Source: Lanius collurio (lineage: Eukaryota; Chordata; Aves; Passeriformes; Laniidae). From it: a stretch of 64,000 bases of DNA. The stretch is taken from assembly GCA_020086605.1 (NCBI GenBank), contig JACBWW010000017.1:9030283-9094282 (forward strand), read 5' to 3'. A program made the position numbers and the translations under genes. Numbering within the stretch: the first letter of the stretch is position 1; each line of letters starts with the position of its first letter. The notes below the pieces were generated by a model. It worked only from the letters and a program-made list of their open reading frames with translations. It was not told the DNA's origin and searched no databases. Below are positions 1-12,500 of the stretch, piece after piece.

Positions 1-51
1 GGCGTGCCCGGGGCTGCCGTGGGTGGGAGCCGTGCTGGGGACCTGGGAGGG

Positions 52-275
52 TGGTACTGGGATTGCTCCAAGCCCCATCCAGCCTGGCCTTGGACACTTC
101 CAGGGATCCAGGGGCAGCCTCAGCTTCTCTGTTTTTTCACCAGCCAAGAACTTTCTTGGAATGCCTCATCTAAATTTCTCCTCTTTATTTAAAATCATTC
201 CCCCTTGTCCTATTCCTATCTTATTATCTGTAAAAAAAGTCACTCTCTCTCTCTTTTATAAGCCCTCTTTAAGGC
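52..275 (-). mobile_element. CR1 LINE fragment
   Basis: On the - strand this is a 5'-truncated CR1 piece that lacks the terminal 3' repeat. The + strand shows the GCTCCAAGCCCCATCCAGCC block, then CACTTCCAGGGATCCAGGGG, the degraded CTAAATTT and the ATTCCCCCTTGTCC block, in family order. It is heavily diverged after position 180. Confidence 0.85.
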
Positions 276-610
276 CCCAGTTGCAAAAATATCTGTGTGG
301 TGTGTGCTTGACACCTCTGGGGCAGTTCTTGCTGTCATCCAAAGGGTTTCAGAGCACAGACAAGTTAAATGTTAAATGTCTGAATGCTGTGGCTGGGGCA
401 AGAAGCACCTCATAGGTAGCTGGGAGCACAACAGCTGCCAAATGAGGTCAAATCAAAGGTTTCTCCAGACAGACTTGGACCTCTGGGGGATCCAAGGAGA
501 ACTGGGACCAGTGATGTGGCTCCTGACATGTCCTGCTCACTCCTGGCAGTCTGTGGTTCAAAGGCTTCCTGAGCCCTCATGTTTCATCACCCATGTGGAT
601 GAACCTCCCT

Positions 611-719
611 GTCGTGAATTTGTTTAATCCCTTTTGGAGTCTGTTCATCATTTTGGGCTTCACAACATCTGGAGGCAGCGAGCATTGATGTTTAATGATG
701 TGCAGTGTGGGGAGAAAAA
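611..719. repeat. Possible ancient CR1-like relic
   Basis: The + strand order TTTAATCCCTTTTGG, CACAACATCTGG, GGCAGCGAGC, GTTTAATGATGTGCAGTGTG resembles an old, widely shared amniote CR1 3' segment. The match is from memory and degenerate, so family and strand are uncertain. Confidence 0.3.
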
Positions 720-1540
720 GGCTCTGTTCTCGATGTCTACCATTTATTATTGTTATTTTTTTGAATGCTGTGCCTGGTCTTGAGTCAAAAGGTCTGATCC
801 CTGCAGTGCCCTGAGCAGAGTTCTCCCCGTGGAGCTTCCAGCCCTGGCTGGATCTGTAGGATTTGGTCAGGCCTTTTGGCAGGAGTTTGAGCTGTGGAGA
901 GCCACGAGGATGGGCTGCAGGTGCTTTGGGAACTGCAATTGCCCTTTTTGAAGGAATGTCCTTGCCCCCTGGGTGATGTTTTCCAATTCCTTCTTGGTAA
1001 ACTTGCTGCAATAAATAAAAAGCAGCATCTGTGCAAGAAGCACAGGGAATGAACACTTTTGGGGTTTTGGGGCCCCTTTGTTTAGGTTTCAAATGCCAAA
1101 TATCGTTTGTTCTGTGTGACTCTTCCCAGATAAGGGAAGCTGGTGAGAAAGACCATGAACTTGGATTTTCTTTGCTTGGAACAAAAAAAAAAAATCAATA
1201 TTTCTGTGGGTTTATAGATGACATTTTGGCTTCTAGGAATTTGGGATTTATGGTAGGAGCAGATGGAACAGAGTTTCCATCTGGCTCAACTCTGTCACAG
1301 GAAAATCAGGCCGTTGAGCACCTCGGCCACTTCCTTTGGTCTCCTGTCTTTAAAATCTGGTATAAATTCCTCTGCTGTGTTCTGCCATGTCATCCATGAC
1401 CTTTGTGGTCCTCTCCTGGTCCTCAATCCCACCGAAAACTGCTCAAAAGCAAGGCATGGATGGTCATGGATGTTTTCTCTAAGTGGCATCTAGAAATATC
1501 CTTTATTTTCTGTGCCATTTTAGGCCCAATTTTAAGTTAA

Positions 1541-1670
1541 AAATCATTGAATATCTTGAGTTGGAAGGGACCTGCAAGGATTGAGTCCAGCTCCTGGCCC
1601 TGCCCAGGATACCTCAACAATCTCACCCTGTGCCTGACAACATGAATTTCTCTAACCCTATGTCAGGGAT
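1541..1670 (-). mobile_element. CR1 LINE 3' end fragment
   Basis: This copy belongs to the subfamily whose + strand complement reads ATATCTTGAGTTGGAAGGGA followed by GTCCAGCTCCTGGCCCTGCC and ACCCTGTGCCTGA. It includes the true 3' end at 1541 and is truncated after about 130 bp. Confidence 0.85.
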
Positions 1671-4600
1671 GGAGCTGAGATCCTGGGATGAAAGGATATT
1701 CAGTAGTGTAAAAAAAAAAACAAAACCCTAAAACTCACAAACTATTCCCCCCTCCCCAAAACCAACCCAGACAAAAGCCCCAATATTCTGAAAATCTGGC
1801 CCTTTCTGGTTTTTTGTTTTGTTTTGTTTTTTTTCCTCCCCTCTAGACAATGTGGAGTTAATGGGTTAAAACAAACTTTTTATTTTCTTTTTGGGGTTAA
1901 TTCCTCATCTTCCATCCCACTGCTTCCCATTTTCCTGCTTCCCTGCATCAGAACTCCCAGCTCCATGTTGCCTGCACTTGAGTGGGCTCCAGACCAAAAG
2001 AAATGATATTAGGCTGAAAAACAAATTAAATAAAAATAAGCAGGGGCTGGACAAGGAGCAGGAGTTTGGATTGGGGGTCCAGGAGCTGTCCAGCCAGGGA
2101 GGGGACAGTGTGGGGGGATAATTCCTGGCACAGGCTGCCAGGGGCAGAGCTAATGCCTCTTAAATCGGGAGTGAAAGCCCCTGTTGCTGCCTGGCCTGTG
2201 CATTCCAGTGGCACCGTTGGGTTGAAAATCCTTTGTAAATCTCCCTGATTTCTGTTTCATTCTTGAGAGGATGAAGGGGAGAGGAAACAACCTTTTCCTT
2301 GCCGCCCTCTTTCTCTGCTACTGCTTGTTTGTGGACAGAGTGTGTTGTTCCAGGGGAATTAGGTCTTGGGGCTGAGACATTTCCCTAAAATAAAAATGTC
2401 ATTTGCCCTGATGGGTGGCAAACTTTCTGAATAAGGTTTAGTGTAAAGAGAGGAGTGGGGAAAAGGGAGAGAATCAGCCCTGTGGTTCAGATGCACCACC
2501 AAAGACCCAAAATTGATCCTTTCCTCTGCTGTGGGATCTCTCTGGGAGATCCCCCTCACTGGAGAAGGGAAGGCAAATCTTTCCTTTCATGGGTTGTACT
2601 TAATAACCTGTGCAGGTCTCCTGCTTTGCAGGAGTGGGGAATGCTGCAGCAGCTTCAAGGAATTTCTTGTGGTGCTCCTGATTGCCAGGGTGCCAAAAGA
2701 GCTGTTCCTCACAGCACCTTGACCCCATAAAGTCCTCTGCAGGAATGGGAACATCTGCAGCCCTCCCCAGCTGAATTGAGTCACATCCTCCCTGCTCATC
2801 CACAGAGAGATTTTTTCCTTTCTATATTACATGCCAAATTTTTTGGTAATTTGTCCAGGGGAAGGTGAGGGCCTTATTTTGGCAGGAAATTGGATGGAAG
2901 TTTATTTATACGTGCAGCAACCATCCTGTATCTGGGAGAAAACCATCCATGCCTCGTCCCATTCCCCAAGAAACCCCGCCTGGACTGATTTAAAAACCTG
3001 CTGGTTGCTGGAGCCCAGTGCTCTCCTTTGGGGAAATTCCTCTGTGTTCAGCAGCCTGGGAGAATCTTGAAGCTTCCATGTAAGCTGCATCTGAAGCTAA
3101 AATGGTAAATTCAGTGGTGACACCCAAAATGAGCTCTGGGATCAGAGTGAATGCTGTGAGTACTGGAAGCATTCAGGAAAGCTGTGTTGGGAAGGGAAAA
3201 GCTGGAGGTTTGCACTGTTGGATTATTTTGTCCAGAAGGAGCCCTGGAAAAAAACCCCAAACCCTTGTTTCTCCTTTTGCTGGATGCTGGAAATAACTCT
3301 TGATAGGACCCAAGATTGTGGCAGCTTTTTGTGGAGCAGGGCCCTTCCACGTCCACATGTCCATCCTAAGATGCCCAGGAAACCATGGGATGGATCAATC
3401 CAGGCATGGTTGAATAAAGGCTTGAATGATTGAAATCTACAAGAATCTGCACCGTCTTTCCCTAAAACATTCTTTTCCTCACATTTTCCCCTAAAAATTC
3501 TGTTTGAGCAGATTCCATCAGGAATCTGATGGAGACTGGTGCTTTCTTCCCTGCTAAGTGGGATCTACTGGGTTGGAAGTTCCCCTGTGCTGTAGCTTTC
3601 ATCCTCCCTCTCCTCCTCCTTCCCATCACTCAGAAGCTTATCCAAGGACTTACAGGCACTTCCTTTTATCCCTAAAAATCCCAGAACCGTCCACTTGATG
3701 ACCCCATCGAGCACATGCTCTCCTTTGGAGCAGGACTGTGGGGTTTGGCTGCTTCCCACCTGGATGCTGTGGGGTTGGAAGGCCCTATCACCCCTACTTT
3801 GTGTTTTTGGGAGTGTGTAGAGTTGTAGTAGCCTCTGTGTGGGAGGCTGTGACTCGTGTAAAAGCTGCAGCTGAGATTTGGGTGCTGCAGACTGAAGGAG
3901 GAAGTTACATTTGATAGGTTGTCACCTGAAGAAAGCTCTGGCCTGGTTTGCCACCTATTGAGGGGAAGATAAGGATCAAAACAGCCATTGGGGCATAATT
4001 GTGATGGGAATTGCTGTGCTCCTTCCTGGAGTTTCCAGTTGCTTTGTTTAATGGTCTCCCACAGCCAGGCCCCATTGCTCAGGGACAATGACAGGGAGAG
4101 GTGAGCCCACGGCACAGCTGGTTGGGAATGGTCCTGAGGGAAGAGAACTGGCACAGTGGGACTTGCAAAGATGAGTTTTTGCAAAGTTGGGTTTGATTTC
4201 TTCAGTGGGGTTCAGCATTGTCTTGTAAAGCCCTGGATGGTCTGGATTTCTTCAGGCTGGGAAAAACACTTTTCCTTCCTGTCACCTTCACTGACCCTCA
4301 CGATGTCACAGCATCCTGTCAGGAGATCATTGGGAAAATTACACTGGGAAAGGCTGAGGTTGAAGTGGAGAATTGTGACAGAACAACCTTTGTGAACACT
4401 TGCTGAGATGTCATTTTGGAAGCCTGAGGTTTGGAGAATCCATAGCTTTATTTTTATGCAATGTAAGGGGAGATGGGATATGTTAGAATTTAGAGTTCCT
4501 GTGGGCACTTAGAGCTGTAAACACTTGAAAACCCCAACCAGACAGTGCAGAATGAGGTGGCTGAGTCTTCAATGGCCAGCTCTTCTTCCAAATACCTAAT

Positions 4601-5807
4601 CTTCACCACTCACCCTGAAATTCAGATTTCTTTTTTCTTGGATTTTTGGGTATTTATACTTCAGATATTCAAAAGCCTTTGTGGGAGGGGGAGTGTGATA
4701 AATCAGTTTAGGAAAGATTCATGGTGTGGGAGTGCAGTGGTGGGAGAGAGAGAGATCAGCTGGAGGTTATTGGGTGTAACATAAAATAATACAGACCTGG
4801 TGTCCAGCATAACTCAGACTCCCTGAGTAGGTTAATTCAGTTTGTTAACTTAGGTGTTGTAGTGAAAATCCATGGTCAGGTTGTCAATTTTCCAGAAGCA
4901 TTTTTTAATTATTAGAGGAAAAATGGTGGAAAGAGAAGGAAAAGGGCTGAAAGTGTGGCAATACCGCAGGGAAAAAAATCACATGGAAAATGAAACAAGA
5001 ATTAATTCAGTCATTGTACAGATGGACCAAAGGGAAATTTCCTAATACAGGAGGAAGCACTGGGACAGGAATGCAGTATTTCAGCAGGCCTGTCATTCCA
5101 GGGGGGAATAGCAGAGGCCTTTCCCTGCAGGAAAACAGCTCACCTTGGATCCCATCTCTGATGGCACCTGCCTAGGAAAGTCTAGAGCACCTCAAAACTG
5201 AGGGTACACTCAGAGGTCTGTGTGTGCGCCTCATTTCTGCCTCCTGCCCCTCAACTCCTCATCAGGAAAGTCCCCACTTAAATGAGGGAAAATCCAGGGG
5301 CACTGATGGAAGTGTGAGCTGATGAGGCCATAAAAACTCTTGACTTCTGTGATGAGCAGGAAGCGGGATCTGTCTGGAATTGCCTCTTGGAAGGGCAATA
5401 ATTCCGTAGTGTCACAGATAAAACTTGGCCACAGATAAAACTTGAGGTTATCGGTGGGAGCTGTGTGGTGGCAGTGGCTGGGCTTGGGATCTCTCCAAAA
5501 TCCTGATGATTGAACCCCAGGAAAATGAAGGAATTAGCAATGTTTGAGATGAAGTTCACAGGCGAGGAGGCTGCGTGACACCAGTAAGTGTGTGTGCAAA
5601 CCAGATGGGCTGTGCTTTTTTGCATCAATTAACGATAAACTTTCTGATTTCCTGGCTTCAAACTGGTGGAACTGGAATGGGAATAGCAGAAATGATGCTG
5701 CAAAGGTTCCTCTCAGCATGGTGGGTGTGGCACAGGACAGCCAGGTCCTTCCTGAGGTTTGGATGTTGCACTCAGAGAAGAAGTTGAGCAAGATTAGATC
5801 ACAAAAC

Positions 5808-5856
5808 CCATAGAATATCCTGAATTGGAAGGGACCCATGAGGTTCATCAAAGTGC
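5808..5856 (-). mobile_element. CR1 LINE, very short 3' end
   Basis: Only about 50 bp remain: CATAGAATATCCTGAATTGG, then AAGGGACCCATGAGG. The 3' tail motif ATAGAATA is at the left edge. Confidence 0.75.
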
Positions 5857-6057
5857 AAGATTCTAAAGCAGAAATTCAAAATTCTGAGTTCTCTAAACAG
5901 TCTCTTGACTCTGTAGGTTCATGTTGCTCTCAGAGAGGCCAGAGTTGACTTCCAGAGGGTTAAAGCTTCCTGGGTCGTGTGCCTTGAGCCGTTTGCTCGC
6001 TCTCCATGTTCTTGGTGGACGCACACACACAGTCCTTTACAATCTTGGAATCTAGCT

Positions 6058-6140
6058 TAAAATGGTTTGGGTTGGAAGGAACCTTAAAGATCATCCCACT
6101 TGCAACCTTTTTCCACTTAGAGGTGCCCACTTCATCTCCC
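6058..6140 (-). mobile_element. CR1 LINE 3' end fragment
   Basis: AATGGTTTGGGTTGGAAGGA followed by ACCTTAAAGATCATCCCA is the standard CR1 3' end seen in reverse. The remainder decays within 80 bp. Confidence 0.85.
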
Positions 6141-8979
6141 ACTCAGCCCCTTCTTGGAGCAAAATAACGCAACCGTGGGGTTCTGGCCGGCAGTTTGATC
6201 ATAACAGCTGTGGCTTGGGTGTGTAAAAAACAAAAACACACACACACCCCTCCCCTGAAACATTTCCTTGGAAAGAACAGCTTGGCCTTTGTGAGGAGCT
6301 GAGAAAGCGTCCGACTGACACCGTTGCCTTACAGGACCTCACTCAGCCGAGGTTGCATAAAAGGGCTTTATGGGATTAGAAAGGTTCCATGCAGCGGGAG
6401 CTCGGAGGCAGCGTGTCAGGTGGGGCAGCTCTCCCTGGCTCTGCCTGCGCTTTGTTATTGATGCCATGCTCTGGAAAGTGCCACCTCACCCCCGTTCCCG
6501 GGGCCTCTGGAATGTGCGTGCGGAGCTGAGGGCCCCCGGAGGGAAAACCCGCGTGTGGGTCTGTGTGTGTGGCTTCTGCTCTTCACCTGGGGGAGTTTCA
6601 TTGCTTGCTGGCGAGGGAAAAACCCTTTTCCCCTAAATTTACTCCTTGTCTTGTTCCAGGGATGCTTCTGAGCAGTAATGCAGGCGGTGGATCGCTGTTC
6701 GTCACGCGTGTTCCGTGGTTTATTCTTCCACCGTTTGGGGGGAGTTGTGGCACTGTGCAGCAGCATGAATCCTATTTCCTACCACCTCCCTGTCCCTGGA
6801 TCTTTGTTTTGTGTGTGTTTAGGTGACTTTTATTGCAGATATGCATGACTGGGCTGTGCTGTCAGCAAGTGTTGGATCTGTGGGAAACTGTGATTTGAAG
6901 TATCCCAAAGCCAAGCACCTGAGGGGAAAAGGTGGGAAGAGGGTGAAAATCACCCATTGCTCTGCAGAAATCTTGGCTATAGGATCAATCCCTGCATCCA
7001 TCCTCGCTCCATCTGCTATAGGATCCTTGGAGCTTTTTTCCAGACCGCTCAGGTGAACAAGCCCTGCTCAGTTGGAAAGAAAAAATGGGGAGAGGGAGCT
7101 TAGAAAATGCTGCCATGCCTCCCTCTCTCTCCTTTGCCAGCTGAGGGTCTCTTGTGCCAACCAAAGTTTGCAGGAATTAATCTTTCGAGTACCATGAAGG
7201 CCAGGAATGAATGTCCTAGGGATTTTGTTCCAGATCTTTGCTCCATTGAAGCTCAGACTGAGACACCTCTCTCATGAATGAGCCTCCTGGGAGCTTTGGC
7301 AAACGACGCATCGGGGCTGGGTGATGTCCCTTCTCCTTGGGGTGCAGCTGTAACAGACCAGAAGTGAAAGGGTTAAAATAGGCTTCAAACAGACCTTGCT
7401 GTTTGGCCTTTTAGATTTTTTTTTTAATTATTATTTTGGGGGGAAGCAAAACTTGAGGGAAAATATTTTTCCACATTTCCCACAAATCGCTCAGTGCTTT
7501 TATCACTGCAGGGTTTTTCTGGAGGTATCAATACCTTTGAATGTAACTGAATGAGAACATTTCCCTGCCCATCTTTGATCTAAAACTCCCACCTCAGCCA
7601 TTTGCAGCTCCCTCCCTTAGAGAGCTGATATTAAATCACTTCATCAGTGCCTCAGTGATGATTGGATCTGTACTGGATGTCCCTGGCTGGGACTCAGTCA
7701 GGATTTTATTCCCATTGTGCCCCGAGGTTTGGGAGTTAAAGCATCCTGAGTGCCAGCCCTCAGGAGCTGTGCTCCTGGCAGGATGCATCCCACTGATTAG
7801 AGAGAAATGCTCATTAAAAACAGCCAATCACTGCTCCTGCAGGACAGGCGGGGCTTTAAAGGGTTCCCAGGATCTCAGCAAAGGGGGTGAGCGAGCGCTC
7901 CCCTCCCCTTCCCATCGCCCCATATTCCCCAGTGCTCCTGCAGCAATGGAGATGCCTGAGCCCCCCAACCCATCCCCGTGCTCCCCAGGGCAGGACTGTG
8001 ACGTTCCAGAGTGTTTCCAGGTCTGGATTTCAGCCATTCTTCCTTTTTGGCCAGGGAATGTGTCTCCAGGTGCTCTGCAAGCCCGGATAGTGATTCCCAT
8101 TGACTCTGTGGACTGGCACCTGGCCGGAACAGGGCAGAGCCAGGAGAGTGGGGTGCAGCAGCCTGGCCAGCACAGCTCTCCAGAGCCCAGCAGATGTTCC
8201 TGCAGCCTCTCTGCTCCCCGGGGCCGATGCCAGCCTGGTCCTTTTCCAGCAGCTCGTCACTTGACACCGGGAACAGTCCGCTGGCATCTTTTGTTGCACA
8301 TTGTGGAGTCAAGGACCTTGTGCTAGGAGAAGGCAGGGGAGGGAGGGGACGAGGCAAAGGGACACGAATTTTCTTTGGGGTTTGTTTTTTTTTTTAGGCT
8401 TTGAGCTTGTTCTGTCTTGTAAAAGCTTTTGGCAGCATCTCCTGGAAAGTGTATCCTGCTCTCCAAGCTCAGGCTGCGGCTCTCTGGGTTTTATGTCAGG
8501 ATCTCTTCTGCTGAGGGCAGGGTGGCTTTCTGTGCTTTCTCAGGATGTCTCTTGGGCTTTGATGGGACAAATCATCCTCTGTCCCTTGCCAAGCTGGGCT
8601 TTGGCTCTGCTTGGTGTGCTAAAATGATTTTTTGTTGTTTATGCCCAGGACAGTGACAGTGGTGCTCGTGTATTTTTTCCAGTTCCCCAAGTTCATGCAG
8701 TGAGGCACCTGAAATGATTTCTTTCCACTTTCAGTTTTAAACACAGTCCTATGGTGGAGGTGGCCAGGGGTTTATGTCCAAAAAAGCTCTGTGAGAACTG
8801 GTAGGGAGCATAAATCCAAGTATTTCCTCTTACCTTTTTCCTGCTGCCACCTCACACACAGACCGTGAGGAGCATCACTGTAAAATCACTGCTGGCCCAG
8901 ACACAAAGTCCACAGGGATCTTCAACCAGGACATCTTGATCCCATCATTGACCCTATTTCTACCATGGGCTGGATTTCC

Positions 8980-9198
8980 TAGAATCCCAGAATGGGATTG
9001 GGAAGGACATTAAAGACTGTCTAGATCCAAGCCGCTGCCCTGCGTGGGGATGCCACTTGCTAGGTCAGTCTGCTCAGCATCCAGCCTGGCCTCGGACACT
9101 TCCAGGGATGCTGCAACCACAGCTGCTCCAAGCAACCTGTGCCACGGCCTCACCATCCTCACGGGGGTGGGGGGAGAATTTCTTCCTAGAAGTTTTTA
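8980..9198 (-). mobile_element. CR1 LINE fragment adjoining WNT9A exon 2
   Basis: The copy runs from the 3' end (AGAATCCCAGAATGGGATTG) through the CATCCAGCCTGGCCTCGGAC block to the AGAATTTCTTCCTAGAAG block, which corresponds to CR1 AGAATTTCTTCCTAATATC. It stops about 43 bp before the exon 2 acceptor, so part of the branch-point region may derive from CR1. Confidence 0.85.
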
Positions 9199-9240
9199 TT
9201 CTCCCTTCCCTCACCTCAGTGCCCCTCTGTTTCTCGGCAG

Positions 9241-9500
9241 GCTGACGGGGAACGAACCCCTGACCATCCTCCCTCTGACCTCGGAAATGGAGGAGGCGGC
9301 CGCCAAGGCCCACTACAAGGTGTGTGACCGCCTGAAGCTGGAGAAGAAGCAGCGCCGGATGTGCCGGCGCGACCCCGGCGTGGCCGAGACCCTGATGGAG
9401 GCCATCAGCATGAGCGCCCTGGAGTGCCAGTACCAGTTCCGCTTCGAGCGCTGGAACTGCACCCTCGAGGGCCGCTACCGGGCCAGCCTCCTCAAGAGAG
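9241..9500 (+). CDS. WNT9A: WNT9A coding exon 2
   Basis: This exon is 260 bp and completes a split glycine codon, then encodes 86 residues from LTGNEPL to SLLKR. It carries the start of the mature Wnt N-terminal domain: the CDRLKLE helix, the [14 protein letters not shown] motif, the [13 protein letters not shown] motif and an N-glycosylation sequon (Asn-Cys-Thr) in WNCTLEGR. The acceptor is CTCGGCAG just before 9241 and the donor is the strong GTGAGT at 9501. The exon is much richer in G+C than the flanking introns, as usual for Wnt exons in birds. A CR1 fragment ends only about 43 bp upstream of the acceptor. The start at 9241 was chosen because an upstream in-frame ATG at 9044 lies inside that CR1 and is not a Wnt start. 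Confidence 0.97.
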
Positions 9501-12500
9501 GTGAGTCTGAGCGGTCTCGGGGGCTCTCTGCACCTCATCTCCTTCCCTGATGGGCGGTCTGGGGCGTCCTTTGCTGGTGGTGCTTCCCCCGAGGTCCACA
9601 AAGAGCTCTGTGCAAGGCTGGAGCTCATCCCTGGAAGGGCGCAGCAGGCAAAGAATGTGCTAATGGGGGTAATTTATGGGCTTGCCCTGCCTGCTTCCCA
9701 CTGCTGGCCCTGGCTGCTCTCCTTGGAGGCTGGAGGTGTTTGTGCAGGTCTCTGCAGCCAGGAGCTACGTTTTCTCCCTGTTTCTGCTGGAAGCTGAGCT
9801 GCTGCTGGAGGAGAGGGTTTGGAAGCTCGCAAAGCAGTCCCCTCTTTATTGTTTTATTTATTTATTTCCTATTTATTTTTCCTGTTTATTATGCCGATCT
9901 TTCAGGAAAGAAGTTGAGAAAAGGCTATTCTAAGGGAAAGAAGGCAAACCAGACTGTTCTGTGCTGTCCTGTTAGAGAGGGCAAGGGGAGCCCTGTCACA
10001 GTACAGGGCAAAACCTGCAAGTGTGTGTGTCCTGTTACTGCCCTGGATGTGAGCAGTGGATAATTCCCACACCTTTTCCCAGCAGTTCAGGTGGAGATGG
10101 CCAGAAACAGGGAGTACTGGAGGCTCAGGTGGTGTTTTTCCCTTTCTTTGTGCTACCATGTCTAGTCCAGTTTCCTCCACCCTCCCAGTGAAACCCAGTT
10201 CTTATTTCCAGGCTGCAGCAGCATTTTACAGACAGTGTGCGAGGGTCTCCAGGGCTTTAGTGACTTCCAGGAAGTCCCACACTCAGCAATGGGCCTGGAG
10301 CTGGAAAAGCCAGGGTGTGAAGTCTTTAAAGATAAGAGCAGAGGTTTGCAGGGCTAATTGGTGAGGAGGAGTAATTCAGAAGCACCAGGGCTTAACTAAT
10401 GCACTGTCACTGACTGGTGGAAACAAGGAAAGTCCTTATGAAACCCAAGAGGTCCAGCCAGAGCTGCAAGACATTTAAAAATATCCCTGCGTGCCAGAGG
10501 AGTCCCTGGATTAGTGGTGCCTTGGGGAAGCCAAGCACTTTCTCATGCTGACACCTGGAGGCCACAGCTCGTTCCTTCAGACGTGCCTGTCCCCTGGGCA
10601 GTCCCGGCCAAGGGGCAGCCTGGAGTTAAAACCCCACGGAGATCCCCCCCATCCCAGCCTTGTCAGGGGCCTTTGTGATAAATGAGAGCTCTGAGGGCTG
10701 CAGGGCTCTGCTGCTGTCTCATTCTCCCGTGTTTTATATCCCTGCAGCATCTCTGCCCTGCCCCAGTGCCATAAATCCTTCAGGTGCTGTTCCCGTGCAG
10801 TAACACAGTGCCCTGTAAATCTTCCTCCTCCTCTCCAGGAGCTGCTGGTTCCTGGTTCAGCACTGCTGCAAGGGATACCCCAGGGCAAAGGCTCCCATGT
10901 ATCACCCTGCTAGGACATGGCTTCCCAAATTCATCGTTGAGGGCTTGTTTCCTCCCCTCCAGGACCATTGCAGGGAGAAAGGGAAAAAGGTCGGGGGGAA
11001 AAATCCTCCAAATAATTTTTTTGAATTTAAAATGTTTCTCCCTCTGTTTTTTTACAGTTTGGTCACCAGACTAGCCCTGGCTGCTGGTTTGCAGCTTGGG
11101 CTGATGCAGCCCCGTTTCTTAAAATAACAGGGGATTGTTTAAGGGACTCGTTATCCTCTTTGGATACCCGTGCACAATTTTGGAAATGGCTGAAACTGGA
11201 TAGCCAGGGCCAGCAGACTGTCAATGCACTGGGGCTTAGAATGCCTGCATTGATTTAAAGCTCATTATCTTGTTACAAAATATCTTGGTGCAATCAAATA
11301 GTGCGTGGTGGAGATGGCTTTAAAATCTGGCCAGAGCCAAATGTCACATGGAGCTGGTTGGGAGCTGCCTGTGGGTGAGATGATCCCCGTGCTGATGGGC
11401 ACAGGGAATTTGGGAAGCTTTCAGTGATGGAGAACGGGAGGAGTGGAGACAGAGCTGATGGAAAGGGAGAAGCTGGCAGATGAGCTGTTCCTCCTGGCTT
11501 TCTGTCAGGCCTGGAATGTGTTGTGGTCACAGGGTGCTGACTTTCTGCTGGGATTCCACAACCACTCCAAATTCAGAGCTTTAAATCAGGAGAGCTTCAA
11601 GCAGGGTGGAGATCTGGGCTGCCTAATTAATCAGTTAAGGCTGGTGGCTGTGAGTTAAGTGTGCAAGGCCAGATTGGATGGGGCTTGGAGCAACCTGGGA
11701 TAGTGGAAGGTGTCCCTGCCCATGGCAAGGGGTGGAACAAGATGGATCTCAAGGTCCCTTCCAACCCAAACCACGCCATGACTGCAGTGTCTCAGACCTT
11801 CAGGGCAGGGTTTGCACACTCCACCCCATTTGAGGACTCTGGCACCTCCTTATTCTGGGTAGCTGTGGCATGAATTCTCCAATCCAGGAGCACAGAGGCT
11901 TGGGAATATCTGTGTCTGGTAGTGGCATCCCTCTGACAGGCATGTGGGCACTCTGACCCAGCGTATAACCTAGAAAAAAATGTTTACAAAGGATGACAGA
12001 TGCTTAGAAGGTGTTTTCTACCCAGAGGAGTCAGCTGGATACCCATAAGTTTTTGATGGGTGAATTAAGTAAAGACTTCTCTCACCACTTCCAGTGCAGT
12101 GTTTGCAATGTTGATGTTTCTGGGGTGTCAGAGGATGTAGTCTGACTTCAGGGAGAAGACAAAATTTGTTATTTCAACTCTCAACACTCTCTGCTGTGTC
12201 CTCAGTGAGTGTGGAGTTGAACCTTTTTGTATTTTATTGTTGTTTCTCGTGAGGAAAAGATTCCTGTTCTTTTCCAGGTGAGCAGTAGAATGATTGAATA
12301 ATTCCTACCACAAGATGGGAGGAATTGGAACCTCAGAACCCTTGGGAGGACCAACCTCAGTCTCCTGGGCTGGATTTTCATCAGCCTTTCCTGCTCCTGG
12401 GAGTGTTTTGGGAAGGCAGACTCTGGGAATGGCCACATGAGTTTGCTTGGTCTGTCATGAACCTCCCAAGGAACAGTTCCAAAAATGACCTGGCAGTGTC

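Larger units (their letters stand above)
1..9240 (+). other. WNT9A: WNT9A intron 1 (3' part; exon 1 not in window)
   Basis: I saw no signal-peptide exon ending in a YFG-type sequence and a donor, and no CpG-island-like first exon, so the promoter must lie upstream of position 1 and the intron is longer than 9.2 kb. The stretch contains five CR1 fragments, all on the - strand. It also holds one possible ancient CR1-like relic near 611-719, a (CA)n run at 6238-6248 and several A- or T-rich runs. The open reading frames here have no recognisable domain. The block at 6340-6600 is somewhat G+C-rich, but shows no coding signature. Confidence 0.85.

Noticed and set aside
6340..6600. G+C-rich block in intron 1 as an alternative WNT9A promoter
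   Set aside because: CpG content is modest, with no clear TATA/initiator arrangement and no first-exon donor joining in frame to exon 2.
7655..8326. 223-residue open frame on the + strand in intron 1
   Set aside because: Considered as a possible WNT9A exon 1. It has no signal peptide, no YFG end with donor, and no Wnt motif.
9044..9240. In-frame ATG upstream of exon 2 as an alternative start
   Set aside because: The 65 extra codons are CR1-derived and interrupt at a good splice acceptor. Wnt homology starts exactly at 9241.
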